Origin: Rhizobium sp. Root1203 | GTDB lineage: Bacteria > Pseudomonadota > Alphaproteobacteria > Rhizobiales > Rhizobiaceae | NCBI RefSeq assembly: GCF_001424945.1 | Contig: NZ_LMCW01000001.1 | Coordinates: 156,025-220,024, forward strand | Direction: 5' to 3' | DNA length: 64,000 nucleotides | Shown here: positions 38,731 through 47,793 of the stretch, in pieces | Position numbering within the stretch: the first letter of the stretch is position 1 | Layout of the letters: each line of letters starts with the position of its first letter | The notes under the pieces: generated by a model | What the model was told of the DNA's origin: nothing | Seen by the model: the letters and a program-made list of their open reading frames with translations, nothing else | The model's database searches: none | Position numbers and translations under genes: made by a program

Positions 38731-39912
38731 TTGCAGCGGAAAAGCGATGTAATCGTCATCGGCGCAGGCGCCGCCGGCATGATGTGCGCCATTCGCGCCG
38801 CAAGGCGCGGCCGCTCGGTCGTCGTTCTCGACCATGCGCGATCCCCGGGCGAGAAAATTCGCATCTCCGGCGGCGGCAGGTGCAACTTCACCAATATCCA
38901 CTCCGCGCCGAAGAGCTTTCTCTCTGCCAATCCGCATTTCTGCAAATCGGCGCTGGCGCGATTCACGCCTTCCGATTTCATCGCCATGGTCGACCGGCAC
39001 AGGATCGCCTGGCACGAAAAGACGCTCGGCCAACTGTTCTGCGACGACAGCGCAAAGGACATCATCCGGATGCTCCTGGACGAGATGAAGGGTGCCGGCG
39101 CGGCGCTGCACCTGCGGACCGACATCGGCGACATCGAGAAAAGCGCCACAGGGTTCCGCATATCGACGTCGGAAGGCGCTTACGAATGCGAATCCTTGGT
39201 GATCGCAACAGGCGGCAAGTCGATACCGAAGATGGGGGCTACCGGCTTTGCCTATCGCGTGGCCGAGCAGTTCGGCCTGCCCTTGATCGAGACCCGTCCC
39301 GGCCTCGTGCCGCTCACGCTTGACCAGGCCATGCTCGAAAGCCTGGCGACGCTTTCCGGCATTTCCGCGCCTGCCGAGATCCGCCATGGCAAGACAGCCT
39401 TTCGCGAGGCGTTGCTCGTTACCCATCGCGGCCTCAGCGGACCGGCGATCCTGCAGATATCGTCCTATTGGCGGGAAGGCGACGAGATTGCGATCGACAT
39501 CGAACCGGACGTCGATCTTCTGGCTCACCTGAAGACGGCAAAGCGGTCAAACGGCCGGCAATCGGCACAGACCGCGTTGGGCGAGATCGTTCCCAAGCGC
39601 CTGGCGCAATATCTGACCGAACGCACGGCCGTTTCAGGCAACATGGCCGACCTTTCGGACAGGGTGCTGACGCGGCTGGCCGATGCGGCACAGAACTGGA
39701 GGGTCAAACCGTCGGGCTCGGAAGGTTACCGCACCGCCGAGGTCACACTCGGCGGCATCGACACGACGGCCCTCGATTCCCGCACCATGCAGGCCAAGGA
39801 GGTCGCCGGCCTCTACTTCATCGGCGAATGCGTGGACGTGACGGGCTGGCTCGGCGGCTATAACTTCCAATGGGCCTGGGCTTCGGGGTTTGCCGCAGGT
39901 GAATCTTTGTAG
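38731..39912 (+). CDS. NAD(P)/FAD-dependent oxidoreductase, HI0933/YhiN family
   Basis: A 393-residue flavoprotein of unknown substrate. The FAD-binding GAGAAGMMCAIRAARRG is at the N-terminus, then SGGGRCNFTNIHSAP, and the C-terminal FAD motif GECVDVTGWLGGYNFQWAWA. I chose TTG 38731 because AAGGGA lies 7 bp upstream and the protein then begins right before the dinucleotide fold. ATG 38692, without a clear ribosome site, would add 13 residues. It is divergent from the GS gene. Confidence 0.85.
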   Translation: MQRKSDVIVIGAGAAGMMCAIRAARRGRSVVVLDHARSPGEKIRISGGGRCNFTNIHSAPKSFLSANPHFCKSALARFTPSDFIAMVDRHRIAWHEKTLGQLFCDDSAKDIIRMLLDEMKGAGAALHLRTDIGDIEKSATGFRISTSEGAYECESLVIATGGKSIPKMGATGFAYRVAEQFGLPLIETRPGLVPLTLDQAMLESLATLSGISAPAEIRHGKTAFREALLVTHRGLSGPAILQISSYWREGDEIAIDIEPDVDLLAHLKTAKRSNGRQSAQTALGEIVPKRLAQYLTERTAVSGNMADLSDRVLTRLADAAQNWRVKPSGSEGYRTAEVTLGGIDTTALDSRTMQAKEVAGLYFIGECVDVTGWLGGYNFQWAWASGFAAGESL

Positions 39913-40060
39913 GGACAAAACAACGAAGGAGATTCAATAGTTCTTAATTAGGGTGCGCCATCCTGTCTCAATGACAAGCTGAAAAGGGCTTCCTAAATAA
40001 TGCTTTACCAGCAAAGTATTTTGTTGGATTGTTATGCCAGAGAGAAGTGAGGTTCTGCCG

Positions 40061-40204
40061 ATGAACAGAAACACACGACGCGCCCGCGCCATCGCAATTG
40101 CCCAGGCAAAGCCTGACAGCAAACTTGTCGCCATCCGTTATCTCGTTCTTGCCGCCAGCGCTTCGGCCGCGATAATTGCGCTCCTTATGGCCCGGGCGTT
40201 CTGA
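40061..40204 (+). CDS. small single-pass membrane protein (unknown)
   Basis: A 47-residue reading frame with a very basic N-terminus (NRNTRRARAIAIAQAKP) and one C-terminal hydrophobic helix (YLVLAASASAAIIALLMARAF, about 27-47). GTGAGG lies upstream of ATG 40061; an in-frame ATG at 40034 would make 56 residues. Codon third positions are GC-rich as in neighbouring genes. Orientation inside-positive suggests the N-terminus stays in the cytoplasm. No family is recognised. The rest of the 39913-40503 gap shows no gene. Confidence 0.4.
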   Translation: MNRNTRRARAIAIAQAKPDSKLVAIRYLVLAASASAAIIALLMARAF

Positions 40205-40503
40205 CAGCTTTTCCAAAGGCGTAGAGAGGCGGCCGCTATTGCCGCGCTTGCCGCCCGGCCTGTCGCATAAATCGATTTGATTGTCGGTTTCGGCCCCGTT
40301 CGCTTATCCGAAAATTAACACATCCTCTGCAACACTTGGTAGATGATTTATGGGCGCTTCCGCGTTGCGCGTGGAGCGAAGAGGCAATGAATGCCGTCCG
40401 GGCGCACGCTCGCGATTCCCATTGTTCCAAAAAACAGCTCGATGCACTCAGCCGGTTTTGACCAGCCGGTGGGAGGAGTGGTATATGGAAGGCCGGAACC
40501 GCC

Positions 40504-43032
40504 ATGTTGATTGATAAGATTCTTTCCCGCTTCAAAATCAAGACCAAGGTCCTGATCTTTGTGCTGCCATTCGTCGTGAGCATCTCCGCGGTCGGCCTGA
40601 CGGGCCTTTATGCCTCGGGCCTGCTCCAGGGACGAATGGAAATCTCCAATAGCGTCCTTCAATCGTTGAGCGGCTTCAAGGATCTTTACGGTTCCATGGA
40701 TGCCTTCCTCCGGATTACCAACCAGGATGCGCGCGACAAGCTCTATAGCGACATCGCAGCGCAGCAGGATACGCTGAGCGCCACGCTGAAGCAGATTGGC
40801 GACAACGCCGGCCGCGACCATCTCCAGGCTGCAGCCGATGGCACCGCCGGCATTGCCGACACGGTGGGCAAGCTCTGGACCCTGCATGAGCAGGAACTGG
40901 CGCTGCAGGCGTCGATCGGCGATGCTCAGAAGGCGATCATAACAAGCCGCTTCGACGTCAATTACGATGCGCAGAAGCTTCAGGAGAACATCCGCAACGA
41001 CGAAAGCAATGCGACGGCAACCCTGCGCGCAGCCGACCGGCTGCTGAAGGGCGGGGACACGCTTGCGACGATCATGGGGGATTTCAGCAAGGCACAGGCA
41101 CCTGCCGACAAGCTCAAGGTCGTCACGGACGCGCTTCCGGCGATTGCAAAGGCGGAGCGTCTGATCGACATCTCCGTCCCGCAGAACCAGAAGAGCATGA
41201 CCCAGTCGCTGGCGCAGACGATCAGCGATGTAAAGGCGCAGGCAACCGCTGCCGATGCGGCCACCGATGAAGCAATCGCCAATCTCGGCCGGCTCGTTTC
41301 CCGCTTCCGCCAGATGTCGACCTATACCCAGTTGACGGCAACACAGATGATGCGCGAAGCGACGACAACCTTCGTTGCGCTCGACAGCCGTATCGCACAG
41401 GCCAACTCGGTGCTGGAAGACACGCGCCGGCTCGAAAGCGCAATCTACTCCCTGCAACTCGTCCTCGGCGAATTCGTCGCCAAACCGAACAAGGACAACC
41501 GCGCCCGTCTGCATCAGACCATTGCGACCCTCGGCAGCAGCATGAACACGCTGCTGGCCAGTGCCAAGGGCATGAATTTCGCCGAGGATATCGTTGCGGC
41601 GATGTCGCCTGCACTTGCCTCGATGGATAAGGATGCGCTCACTCTCGTTCAGACGATCGACCAGCGTATCGCCGACTACGCTTCTGCCCGCGACAAGCTC
41701 GATACCGTCTGGGGCCAGCTGACCTCGTTTGCAGAGCTGCAGAAGCAGACCGCAGGCGCCGAACGTACCCAGGCGAACGGAATTTCGGTCTTCACCACCG
41801 GCCTCGGTATCCTGTTGTCCATCATTGGCGGCATCGCGCTTGTCCTGACGCTCCAGCGTCCGATCGGCCAGATTACGGCGGCCATGCGCCGCATCGCTGA
41901 CGGCGCGCTCGACACCAGCATCTCCGGCGAGCAGCGCTACGACGAAATCGGCGACATGGCGCGTGCGCTCGGCATCTTCAAGGAAAATGCGATTTCCAAG
42001 ATCCGGATCGAAGAGCAGAGCGAGGAAGAGCGGGTCGCCACGGAACACGAGCGCCAGCGCAACGATGCCGAAAAGCGCGAGATGGACCGTCAGATCGAGT
42101 TCGCAGTCAATGCCCTTGCCTCCGGCCTCGAGCGCATGTCGCAGGGCGATATCTCGACGACGATCGACACGCCCTTCATCGGCCGCCTCGAGCAGCTTCG
42201 CCAGGATTTCAACGGTTCGATGATGCGCTTGCAGGCGACCATGAGCCAGATCCGCGACAACGTGGAGATGATCCAGGGCAACGGCAATCAGATGGCCCAC
42301 TCTGCCGAGGACCTCTCCAAGCGGACCGAGCAGCAGGCCGCCTCGCTGGAGGAAACCGCGGCTGCCGTCGAGCAGATCACCGTGACCGTCCGCTCGTCGG
42401 CCGAGCGTGCAAAGGATGCCGACCAGATCGTTCGCCAGGCCAAGCGCAGCGCCGACGACTCCGGAACCGTTGTCAAGAACGCGATCGACGCCATGGGCCG
42501 CATCGAGGACGCATCGCGCCAGATCGAGCAGATCATCGGCGTGATCGATGAAATCGCCTTCCAGACCAACCTCCTCGCGCTCAATGCCGGTATCGAGGCG
42601 GCACGCGCCGGGGACGCAGGCAAAGGCTTCGCCGTGGTCGCCATGGAAGTCCGCGAACTGGCGCAGCGGTCCGCCGCTGCCGCGCAGGAGATCAAGGGCC
42701 TGATCAACAAGTCGACGACCGAAGTCAGCTCCGGTTCGCAGTTCGTGCAGGAGACAGGGGCGGTTCTGGGGAAGATCAGCGCCCAGATCGTCACGATCAG
42801 CCAGCACGTCGAGATGATCGCCCGCGCAAGCCAGGATCAGTCCGGCGCCTTGCAGGAAGTCAATGCGACCGTAAACCAGATGGACCAGATGACGCAGCAG
42901 AACGCGGCAATGGTCGAAGAGACGACGGCGGCCAGCCGCGAGCTTGCAAACGAAGCGGACGCGTTGTTGACGCTCATCCGCCAGTTCAAGATCGACGGCG
43001 ATGTTCAGGGCACGCTGTATCGCGCCGCCTGA
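40504..43032 (+). CDS. methyl-accepting chemotaxis protein with large periplasmic domain
   Basis: An 842-residue chemoreceptor. TM1 is about 15-38 and TM2 about 427-450, leaving an all-helical periplasmic sensor of about 390 residues, larger than common four-helix sensors. A HAMP domain follows (RPIGQITAAMRRIADGALD). The signalling tip is DEIAFQTNLLALNAGIEAAR. The C-terminus ends GTLYRAA, with no NWETF-like pentapeptide for CheR. The ligand is unknown. A strong terminator follows at 43058. Confidence 0.94.
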   Translation: MLIDKILSRFKIKTKVLIFVLPFVVSISAVGLTGLYASGLLQGRMEISNSVLQSLSGFKDLYGSMDAFLRITNQDARDKLYSDIAAQQDTLSATLKQIGDNAGRDHLQAAADGTAGIADTVGKLWTLHEQELALQASIGDAQKAIITSRFDVNYDAQKLQENIRNDESNATATLRAADRLLKGGDTLATIMGDFSKAQAPADKLKVVTDALPAIAKAERLIDISVPQNQKSMTQSLAQTISDVKAQATAADAATDEAIANLGRLVSRFRQMSTYTQLTATQMMREATTTFVALDSRIAQANSVLEDTRRLESAIYSLQLVLGEFVAKPNKDNRARLHQTIATLGSSMNTLLASAKGMNFAEDIVAAMSPALASMDKDALTLVQTIDQRIADYASARDKLDTVWGQLTSFAELQKQTAGAERTQANGISVFTTGLGILLSIIGGIALVLTLQRPIGQITAAMRRIADGALDTSISGEQRYDEIGDMARALGIFKENAISKIRIEEQSEEERVATEHERQRNDAEKREMDRQIEFAVNALASGLERMSQGDISTTIDTPFIGRLEQLRQDFNGSMMRLQATMSQIRDNVEMIQGNGNQMAHSAEDLSKRTEQQAASLEETAAAVEQITVTVRSSAERAKDADQIVRQAKRSADDSGTVVKNAIDAMGRIEDASRQIEQIIGVIDEIAFQTNLLALNAGIEAARAGDAGKGFAVVAMEVRELAQRSAAAAQEIKGLINKSTTEVSSGSQFVQETGAVLGKISAQIVTISQHVEMIARASQDQSGALQEVNATVNQMDQMTQQNAAMVEETTAASRELANEADALLTLIRQFKIDGDVQGTLYRAA

Positions 43033-43057
43033 CGCAACAGGCAATCGAGATCAGACG

Positions 43058-43090
43058 ACGGCTCCGTACTCCGGAGCCGTTTTCGTTTTC
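43058..43090 (+). terminator. Rho-independent terminator after the chemoreceptor gene
   Basis: Perfect 9-bp stem ACGGCTCCG (43058-43066) with CGGAGCCGT (43072-43080), followed by TTTCGTTTTC. Confidence 0.85.
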
Positions 43091-43111
43091 ATAGAGGTCT
43101 GCTGCCGAGAG

Positions 43112-43270
43112 CTAGCGGAGTTGCGCACTGCGCACGGCCTGGATCAGATGACCCGGAAGAATGCCGGCAGCCTTGCAAGCGAAGCCGACGCGCTTATGAC
43201 GCTGATCAGGCAATTCCGCATCGATGCCGCTCCGGCGGCAGTGCAGGGTCGCATGCGGAACGCGGCCTGA
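43112..43270 (+). pseudogene. remnant of a second chemoreceptor gene (C-terminal tail)
   Basis: The translation LRTAHGLDQMTRKN and then SLASEADALMTLIRQFRID lines up with the end of the chemoreceptor just upstream (MDQMTQQN and ELANEADALLTLIRQFKID). About ten residues are missing between the blocks, and no start or upstream signalling domain is present. It ends at a TGA at 43268. It is best read as the leftover end of a deleted tandem paralogue; its codons differ from those of the intact gene, so it is not a recent duplicate. Confidence 0.65.
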
Positions 43271-43478
43271 TCGGGCGGTTGGCTTCGGAAAGCCAAAACG
43301 CGCCGCGCCAACCGAACGCCCCTTTTGCGATAGGCATTGACAGCAATCGCGCCGCGATGTGCACGAGGCGGGAGTCGCCGACGCTTTGGTAGAATTCGTC
43401 TTCCGCCGCCCCGGGGCGCCGATCCCGGCTGCCATGAATCCGTTCCATCATAAGCGCGATGCCGATATGGTCCAGCAT
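43262..43478 (-). pseudogene. possible decayed VOC/glyoxalase-family gene
   Basis: An AGAGGA ribosome site precedes ATG 43478, and the peptide begins LDHIGIALMMER, like the LDHIGI start of VOC-fold proteins. Near the end it reads RGAFWLSEANRPI, resembling the FWLSEG segment of the same family. The middle does not fit, and the 3' part runs into the chemoreceptor remnant. The likely history is internal deletions plus loss of the 3' end. Low-to-moderate confidence. Confidence 0.35.
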
Positions 43479-43572
43479 GTCGATGTCCTCTCATATGTGG
43501 TCGAGACATCACTTTAGATATTCATCGAAATGTGCTTCATAAACCCGAAAAAACCGGCTATGTTTTTCACCC

Positions 43573-44442
43573 ATGAAAAGCACGCAATGGGACTCCTTCC
43601 AACTTTTCCTCCAGGTCTCCCGTCTGGGCGGGCTGACGGGGGCAAGTGCCTCCAGCGGCCTCAGCCCGGCGACGATCGGTCGTCGCATGCTCGATCTGGA
43701 GCAGGAGATCGGTCGCGCGCTGTTCGCCCGCAGCCAGACCGGCTACCGCCTGACGCCGGAGGGACAGACGCTGCTGGAGCACCTGCAGGACATGGAAGCT
43801 GCGGCGCGCAAAGTGGATGCGTGGCGCCAGGCAAGCTCGATAGGGGCGACTGTGAGGATTGCGGCCGGCACCTGGGTTGCCTGGCTGCTGACCGAGAATT
43901 TCGCGGCAATTCGCAAGCCGGGCGATAGTTTCGCTGTTTCCCTCGCGATCGGCGAGGCCCGCGCGAATCTGAACTATCGCGAAAGCGATATCGGCATCCG
44001 CGCTTTTGAACCCGAGGAAAGCAACCTCGCCGCCCGCCTGCTCGGTGAGGTCGCCTACGCGGTCTATGTCAGGCGCAATGGCGAGGAGGCGGAAGATCGA
44101 TGGATCGCCGTCAACGAGGAAGACGCGATTTCGAACTATCTTCGCTGGCCGCACCGCCATGCGGCGGGATCGATCGTTGCGATGGTCAACCGGCCCCGCT
44201 CTTTGCCGGAACTGGTTCGCGCCGGCGCCGGCAAGGCGGTGCTGCCCTGTTTTGTCGGCGATCTCGACCCGGAACTGCAACGGCTTGGCGACGAGTTGCC
44301 GGAACTGCGCCACAAGCAGTGGATCGTCATGAACAACGAAGACCGGCACCGGCCGGAAATCCGTGCCGTTGCCGACCGAATGACGAAGCTTTTGAGAAGC
44401 TATGGTGACCTGATTGCCGGCAAGCGCTGCGCCAGGAAGTAG
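43573..44442 (+). CDS. LysR-family transcriptional regulator
   Basis: A 289-residue LysR-type protein. The N-terminal winged helix is about 1-62 (LTGASASSGLSPATIGRRML, then LFARSQTGYRLTPEG). The effector domain (about 90-285) is short. Its target is unknown. The nearest gene upstream on the other strand is the decayed VOC-like remnant, so it may have lost its original partner. Confidence 0.88.
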   Translation: MKSTQWDSFQLFLQVSRLGGLTGASASSGLSPATIGRRMLDLEQEIGRALFARSQTGYRLTPEGQTLLEHLQDMEAAARKVDAWRQASSIGATVRIAAGTWVAWLLTENFAAIRKPGDSFAVSLAIGEARANLNYRESDIGIRAFEPEESNLAARLLGEVAYAVYVRRNGEEAEDRWIAVNEEDAISNYLRWPHRHAAGSIVAMVNRPRSLPELVRAGAGKAVLPCFVGDLDPELQRLGDELPELRHKQWIVMNNEDRHRPEIRAVADRMTKLLRSYGDLIAGKRCARK

Positions 44443-44495
44443 CTGCGCCAGGACCTGAAGGAAGGCGACGTCGCTTGGACGCCGCCCTCTGCGGA

Positions 44496-44732
44496 TCAGT
44501 TTTTGCCGGTGACGATGACCGGGATCAGCAGGTCGCCCCAGTTGCCGTCGCCGCCGTGGTGTCGCGCCGAGCGTACGATCTCGACCGAAACGCCGGCATC
44601 GACGGCCTTCATCACGGACTGGTTCAGGCGATGCAGATCGTTGGCGAGCATGCGGATTGTGCTCTGCTGGTCCGGGGTCATGCAGGTCGACTGTTCTTCA
44701 GCGCGTTCCTTGACGCGTGCGAGCGTAGGCAT
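44496..44732 (-). CDS. small conserved protein downstream of aceA (unknown)
   Basis: A 78-residue protein, PTLARVKERAEEQSTCMTPD at the start and GGDGNWGDLLIPVIVTGKN at the end, with a helical middle. The strong ribosome site AGGAGGAG sits 6 bp before ATG 44732. It is 37 bp after aceA on the same strand, so cotranscription with isocitrate lyase is likely. I do not recognise a family; I recall a similar small gene beside aceA in Sinorhizobium. Confidence 0.7.
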   Translation of the reverse strand: MPTLARVKERAEEQSTCMTPDQQSTIRMLANDLHRLNQSVMKAVDAGVSVEIVRSARHHGGDGNWGDLLIPVIVTGKN

Positions 44733-44769
44733 GGCATTCTCCTCCTTGGTTCGATCGTTCTGGATTGGA

Positions 44770-46059
44770 CTACTCTGCTGCTGGTTTGAACTGTGCATGC
44801 TCGGTCGATTCATGCATTGCCGTGGTCGAAGAACGGCCACCGGTGATTGCCATCGAAACGGCATCGAAGTACCCGGTGCCGACCTCGCGCTGGTGCTTGG
44901 TCGCCGTGTAGCCGTTGATCTCGGCTGCGAACTCGGCTTGCTGCAGCTCGGAATAGGCTGCCATCTGCCGGTCCTTGTAGCCTCGGGCGAGCTCGTACAT
45001 GCCGAAGTTCAGCTGGTGGAAACCGGCCAGCGTGATGAACTGGAACTTGAAGCCCATGGCGCCGAGTTCCCGCTGGAACTTCGCGATCGTCGCGTCGTCG
45101 AGGTTTTTCTTCCAGTTGAACGACGGCGAGCAGTTGTAGGCGAGCAGTTTGCCGGGGTGGACCTTGTGCACTCCCTCGGCAAACCGGCGTGCCTGTTCAA
45201 GGTCGGGCTTCGAGGTCTCGCACCAGATCAGGTCGCAATGCGGCGCATAGGCAACCGCGCGCGCGATGCAAGGTTCAAGGCCGCTGCGCACCTGGTAGAA
45301 CCCCTCGACCGTGCGCCCGGCGTCGTAGTCGACGAAAGGCTGGTCGCGCTCGTCGATATCGGAGGTCAGCAGCTTTGCCGCTTCCGCGTCGGTCCGGGCG
45401 ATGACGAGCGTCGGGACGCCCATGACATCGGCTGCAAGGCGAGCTGCATCGAGGTTGCGGATATGAGCTGCGGTCGGGATCAGGACCTTGCCGCCGAGGT
45501 GGCCGCATTTCTTCTCCGATGCCAGCTGGTCCTCGAAGTGGACGCCGGCAGCTCCCGCCTCGATATAGGCCTTCATGATCTCGAAGGCATTCAGCGGGCC
45601 GCCGAAGCCGGCTTCGGCGTCGGCCACGATCGGCGCGAACCAGGTCTCGACCGAAAGCCCGTTCTCCTCCGATGTCTCGATCTGATCGGCGCGCTGAAGC
45701 GTCCGGTTGATGCGCTTGGCAAGCTCTGGGCCGGCATTGGCCGGATAGAGCGACTGGTCCGGATACATGGCCGAGGCCGTGTTGGAATCGGCAGCAACCT
45801 GCCAGCCGGAGAGATAGATCGCCTTCAGCCCGGCGCGGACCATCTGCATGGCCTGGTTGCCCGAGAGCGCGCCGAGCGCATTGACGAAGTCGTCCTGATG
45901 CAGCAGCTGCCAGAGGCGATTGGCGCCCATCTCGGCAAGCGAATGGCGAAGCTCCACCGAACCGCGGAGCCGTTTGACGTCCTCAGCCGAATACGGGCGC
46001 TCGATCCCGTCGAAACGACCGGCGGGCAGGTTGCGGTGCAGCTTGTCAAAGTCTGTCAT
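44770..46059 (-). CDS. aceA: isocitrate lyase
   Basis: A 429-residue glyoxylate-cycle enzyme cleaving isocitrate to glyoxylate and succinate. The signature with the catalytic Cys is KKCGHLGGK (about 187-195). Other motifs are [14 protein letters not shown] and [14 protein letters not shown]. The strong ribosome site GGAGGAATAA precedes ATG 46059. It is divergent from an ScfR/RamB-type regulator that probably controls it. Malate synthase is not in this window. Confidence 0.97.
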   Translation of the reverse strand: MTDFDKLHRNLPAGRFDGIERPYSAEDVKRLRGSVELRHSLAEMGANRLWQLLHQDDFVNALGALSGNQAMQMVRAGLKAIYLSGWQVAADSNTASAMYPDQSLYPANAGPELAKRINRTLQRADQIETSEENGLSVETWFAPIVADAEAGFGGPLNAFEIMKAYIEAGAAGVHFEDQLASEKKCGHLGGKVLIPTAAHIRNLDAARLAADVMGVPTLVIARTDAEAAKLLTSDIDERDQPFVDYDAGRTVEGFYQVRSGLEPCIARAVAYAPHCDLIWCETSKPDLEQARRFAEGVHKVHPGKLLAYNCSPSFNWKKNLDDATIAKFQRELGAMGFKFQFITLAGFHQLNFGMYELARGYKDRQMAAYSELQQAEFAAEINGYTATKHQREVGTGYFDAVSMAITGGRSSTTAMHESTEHAQFKPAAE

Positions 46060-46252
46060 TTATTCCTCCATTCAGAAATGATTGCCAATCGGCTGATTGA
46101 CAGGATTTACAAAATGGCGGGAAAAGACCACATCTATATCAGGAAGGGCGCCGTGAAACGGGTTTAGATGCAAAGGCCTTGACAAATGACTTCGGTAAAA
46201 TTGTCAATTATTGTAAAAGATCTGTATCTGCGAATCTGTAAAGGCTTGTCAC
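46060..46252. promoter_or_regulatory. divergent aceA / regulator promoter region
   Basis: This 193-bp AT-rich gap has TTTACAA at 46106-46112 and, as inverted copies, TTGTAAA at 46211-46217 and TGTAAA at 46237-46242. The two on the right are close to the regulator's own start. They are candidate operators for the adjacent XRE-type regulator. Confidence 0.4.
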
Positions 46253-47665
46253 ATGGCTGAGCGCAAGATCTTTGCCGGCCCAAAAGTTCGGCGTATCAGA
46301 AACGGCCTTGGGGTCACTCAGTCGGCGATGGCGGAGGCGCTGGATATCTCCCCCTCCTACCTCAACCTGATCGAGCGCAACCAGCGTCCCTTGACCGTAC
46401 AGCTGCTTCTCAAGCTGTCGGCTGTCTACAGGGTCGATCTCGAAGAATTGCGCAGCGAAAGCGGCGGCAGTTTGGGCCAGTTGAAGGAGATCTTTGCCGA
46501 TCCGCTGCTGGTCGGCGAGTTGCCCGGCGATCAGGAACTGGTCGAGGTCGCGGAAGCGGCACCCAATGCCGCGAGCGGCATGGTGAAGCTCTACCGTGCG
46601 TATCGCGAGCAGGCGGCGCGTCTGTCCGATCTGACCTCGCTGACCGGGGGCGAGGGGCAGCTGCCCTTGGCCGGCGCGCGCCTGCCCGCCGACGAGGTTC
46701 GCGATGTGCTCGAGCGGCGCTCGACCTGTTTCCCGCAGTTGGAGGCGGCTGCCGAGGCTTTCCTGTCGACTTTGGCTGACGCGCGCGATCTCGCCACGAC
46801 ATTGAAGGAGTGGCTGCGGGCGGAGCGAGGGATCGGCGTTCGCGTTCTTCCCGTCCATGTCATGCCGGATCTGCGGCGTCGCTTCGATCGTCACTCGATG
46901 CGGCTCTTCGTATCCGAGCGCCTGTCGGCTGCCGACCAGGCGCATGAGATCGCCATCGAGGTTGCGACATTGGCATTGCGGGAGACGATCCTGGCCGAAT
47001 TGGAGGGATTGGCGCTCTCCACGCCGGAAGCGAGGAGGATCGCTCGTTTCGAGCTTTGCCGGTACGGCGCCCTCGCGCTGTCGATGCCCTACGCGTCTTT
47101 TCTCTCGGCCGCTCAGGGTACGCGATACGACATCGATATCCTTCGTGCGCGCTTCAACGTTTCCTTTGCGCAGGCGGCGACCCGGCTCACGATGCTGCAG
47201 CGCCCCGGCGCATCTGCGATACCCTTCTTTCTGATGGAGATCGATGCTGCGGGCAACCGGCTACGGCGTGAAGGCGCGCAGGGCTTCCCGCATCTTCGCT
47301 TCGGCGGCAACTGTCCGAAGCTGAACGTGCACAGCGCTTTTCTCCAGCCGGGCCAGATTCTGGCGGAGGTGGTCGAGATGCCGGATGGCGCGCGTTACCT
47401 CACGGTCTCGCGGACGCTTGAAGGGCCGAGCGCGCCGTTCGGCGAGCGGATTCGGCGGACAGCCCTTCTGGTGGGTTGCGATGCGTCGCTCGGCGAGGGC
47501 GCCGTTTACGGCCAGGCAGTTTCCGCCCAGCCCCTCGTTGCTGTCGGGCCGGCGTGTCGCCTTTGCGAGCGCCGCGGCTGCCTCTCGCGTGCCGAGCCGC
47601 CGGTCACGCGGCCGCTCGGTCTGGATGAGATGGTTGCCGGGCTGAGCAGCTTTGATTTTCAATGA
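46253..47665 (+). CDS. XRE-family regulator of short-chain fatty acid/glyoxylate metabolism (ScfR/RamB type)
   Basis: A 470-residue regulator. The N-terminal helix-turn-helix is about 9-65 (GLGVTQSAMAEALDISPSYL). The middle domain is ImmA/IrrE-like, but the metal motif is degraded to HEIAIE. The C-terminal domain carries conserved cysteines, CRLCERRGCLSR (about 441-452), typical of this regulator family. Relatives such as RamB and PrpR control aceA or propionate genes and sense acyl-CoA. Divergence from aceA supports the same role here. Confidence 0.85.
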   Translation: MAERKIFAGPKVRRIRNGLGVTQSAMAEALDISPSYLNLIERNQRPLTVQLLLKLSAVYRVDLEELRSESGGSLGQLKEIFADPLLVGELPGDQELVEVAEAAPNAASGMVKLYRAYREQAARLSDLTSLTGGEGQLPLAGARLPADEVRDVLERRSTCFPQLEAAAEAFLSTLADARDLATTLKEWLRAERGIGVRVLPVHVMPDLRRRFDRHSMRLFVSERLSAADQAHEIAIEVATLALRETILAELEGLALSTPEARRIARFELCRYGALALSMPYASFLSAAQGTRYDIDILRARFNVSFAQAATRLTMLQRPGASAIPFFLMEIDAAGNRLRREGAQGFPHLRFGGNCPKLNVHSAFLQPGQILAEVVEMPDGARYLTVSRTLEGPSAPFGERIRRTALLVGCDASLGEGAVYGQAVSAQPLVAVGPACRLCERRGCLSRAEPPVTRPLGLDEMVAGLSSFDFQ

Positions 47666-47793
47666 GTATGAAATCATTGAGACTGCAGGATTTTACGCTT
47701 GTCGGCTCCCGAAATCCTTTCTAGTCTGCTCATAAAACCAGAGGGATGGCGTCCGCAACAAGCTGATGTCCTAACAAAAAAGCAGGAGATAGC

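Noticed and set aside
38605..39528. Upstream extension of the glutamine synthetase frame by about 300 residues
   Set aside because: It is antisense to the HI0933-type flavoprotein, has no homology, and the family N-terminus starts at 38604.
40348..43044. 898-residue minus-strand frame opposite the chemoreceptor
   Set aside because: Mirror of a real coding region in a high-GC genome; no domain or ribosome site fits.
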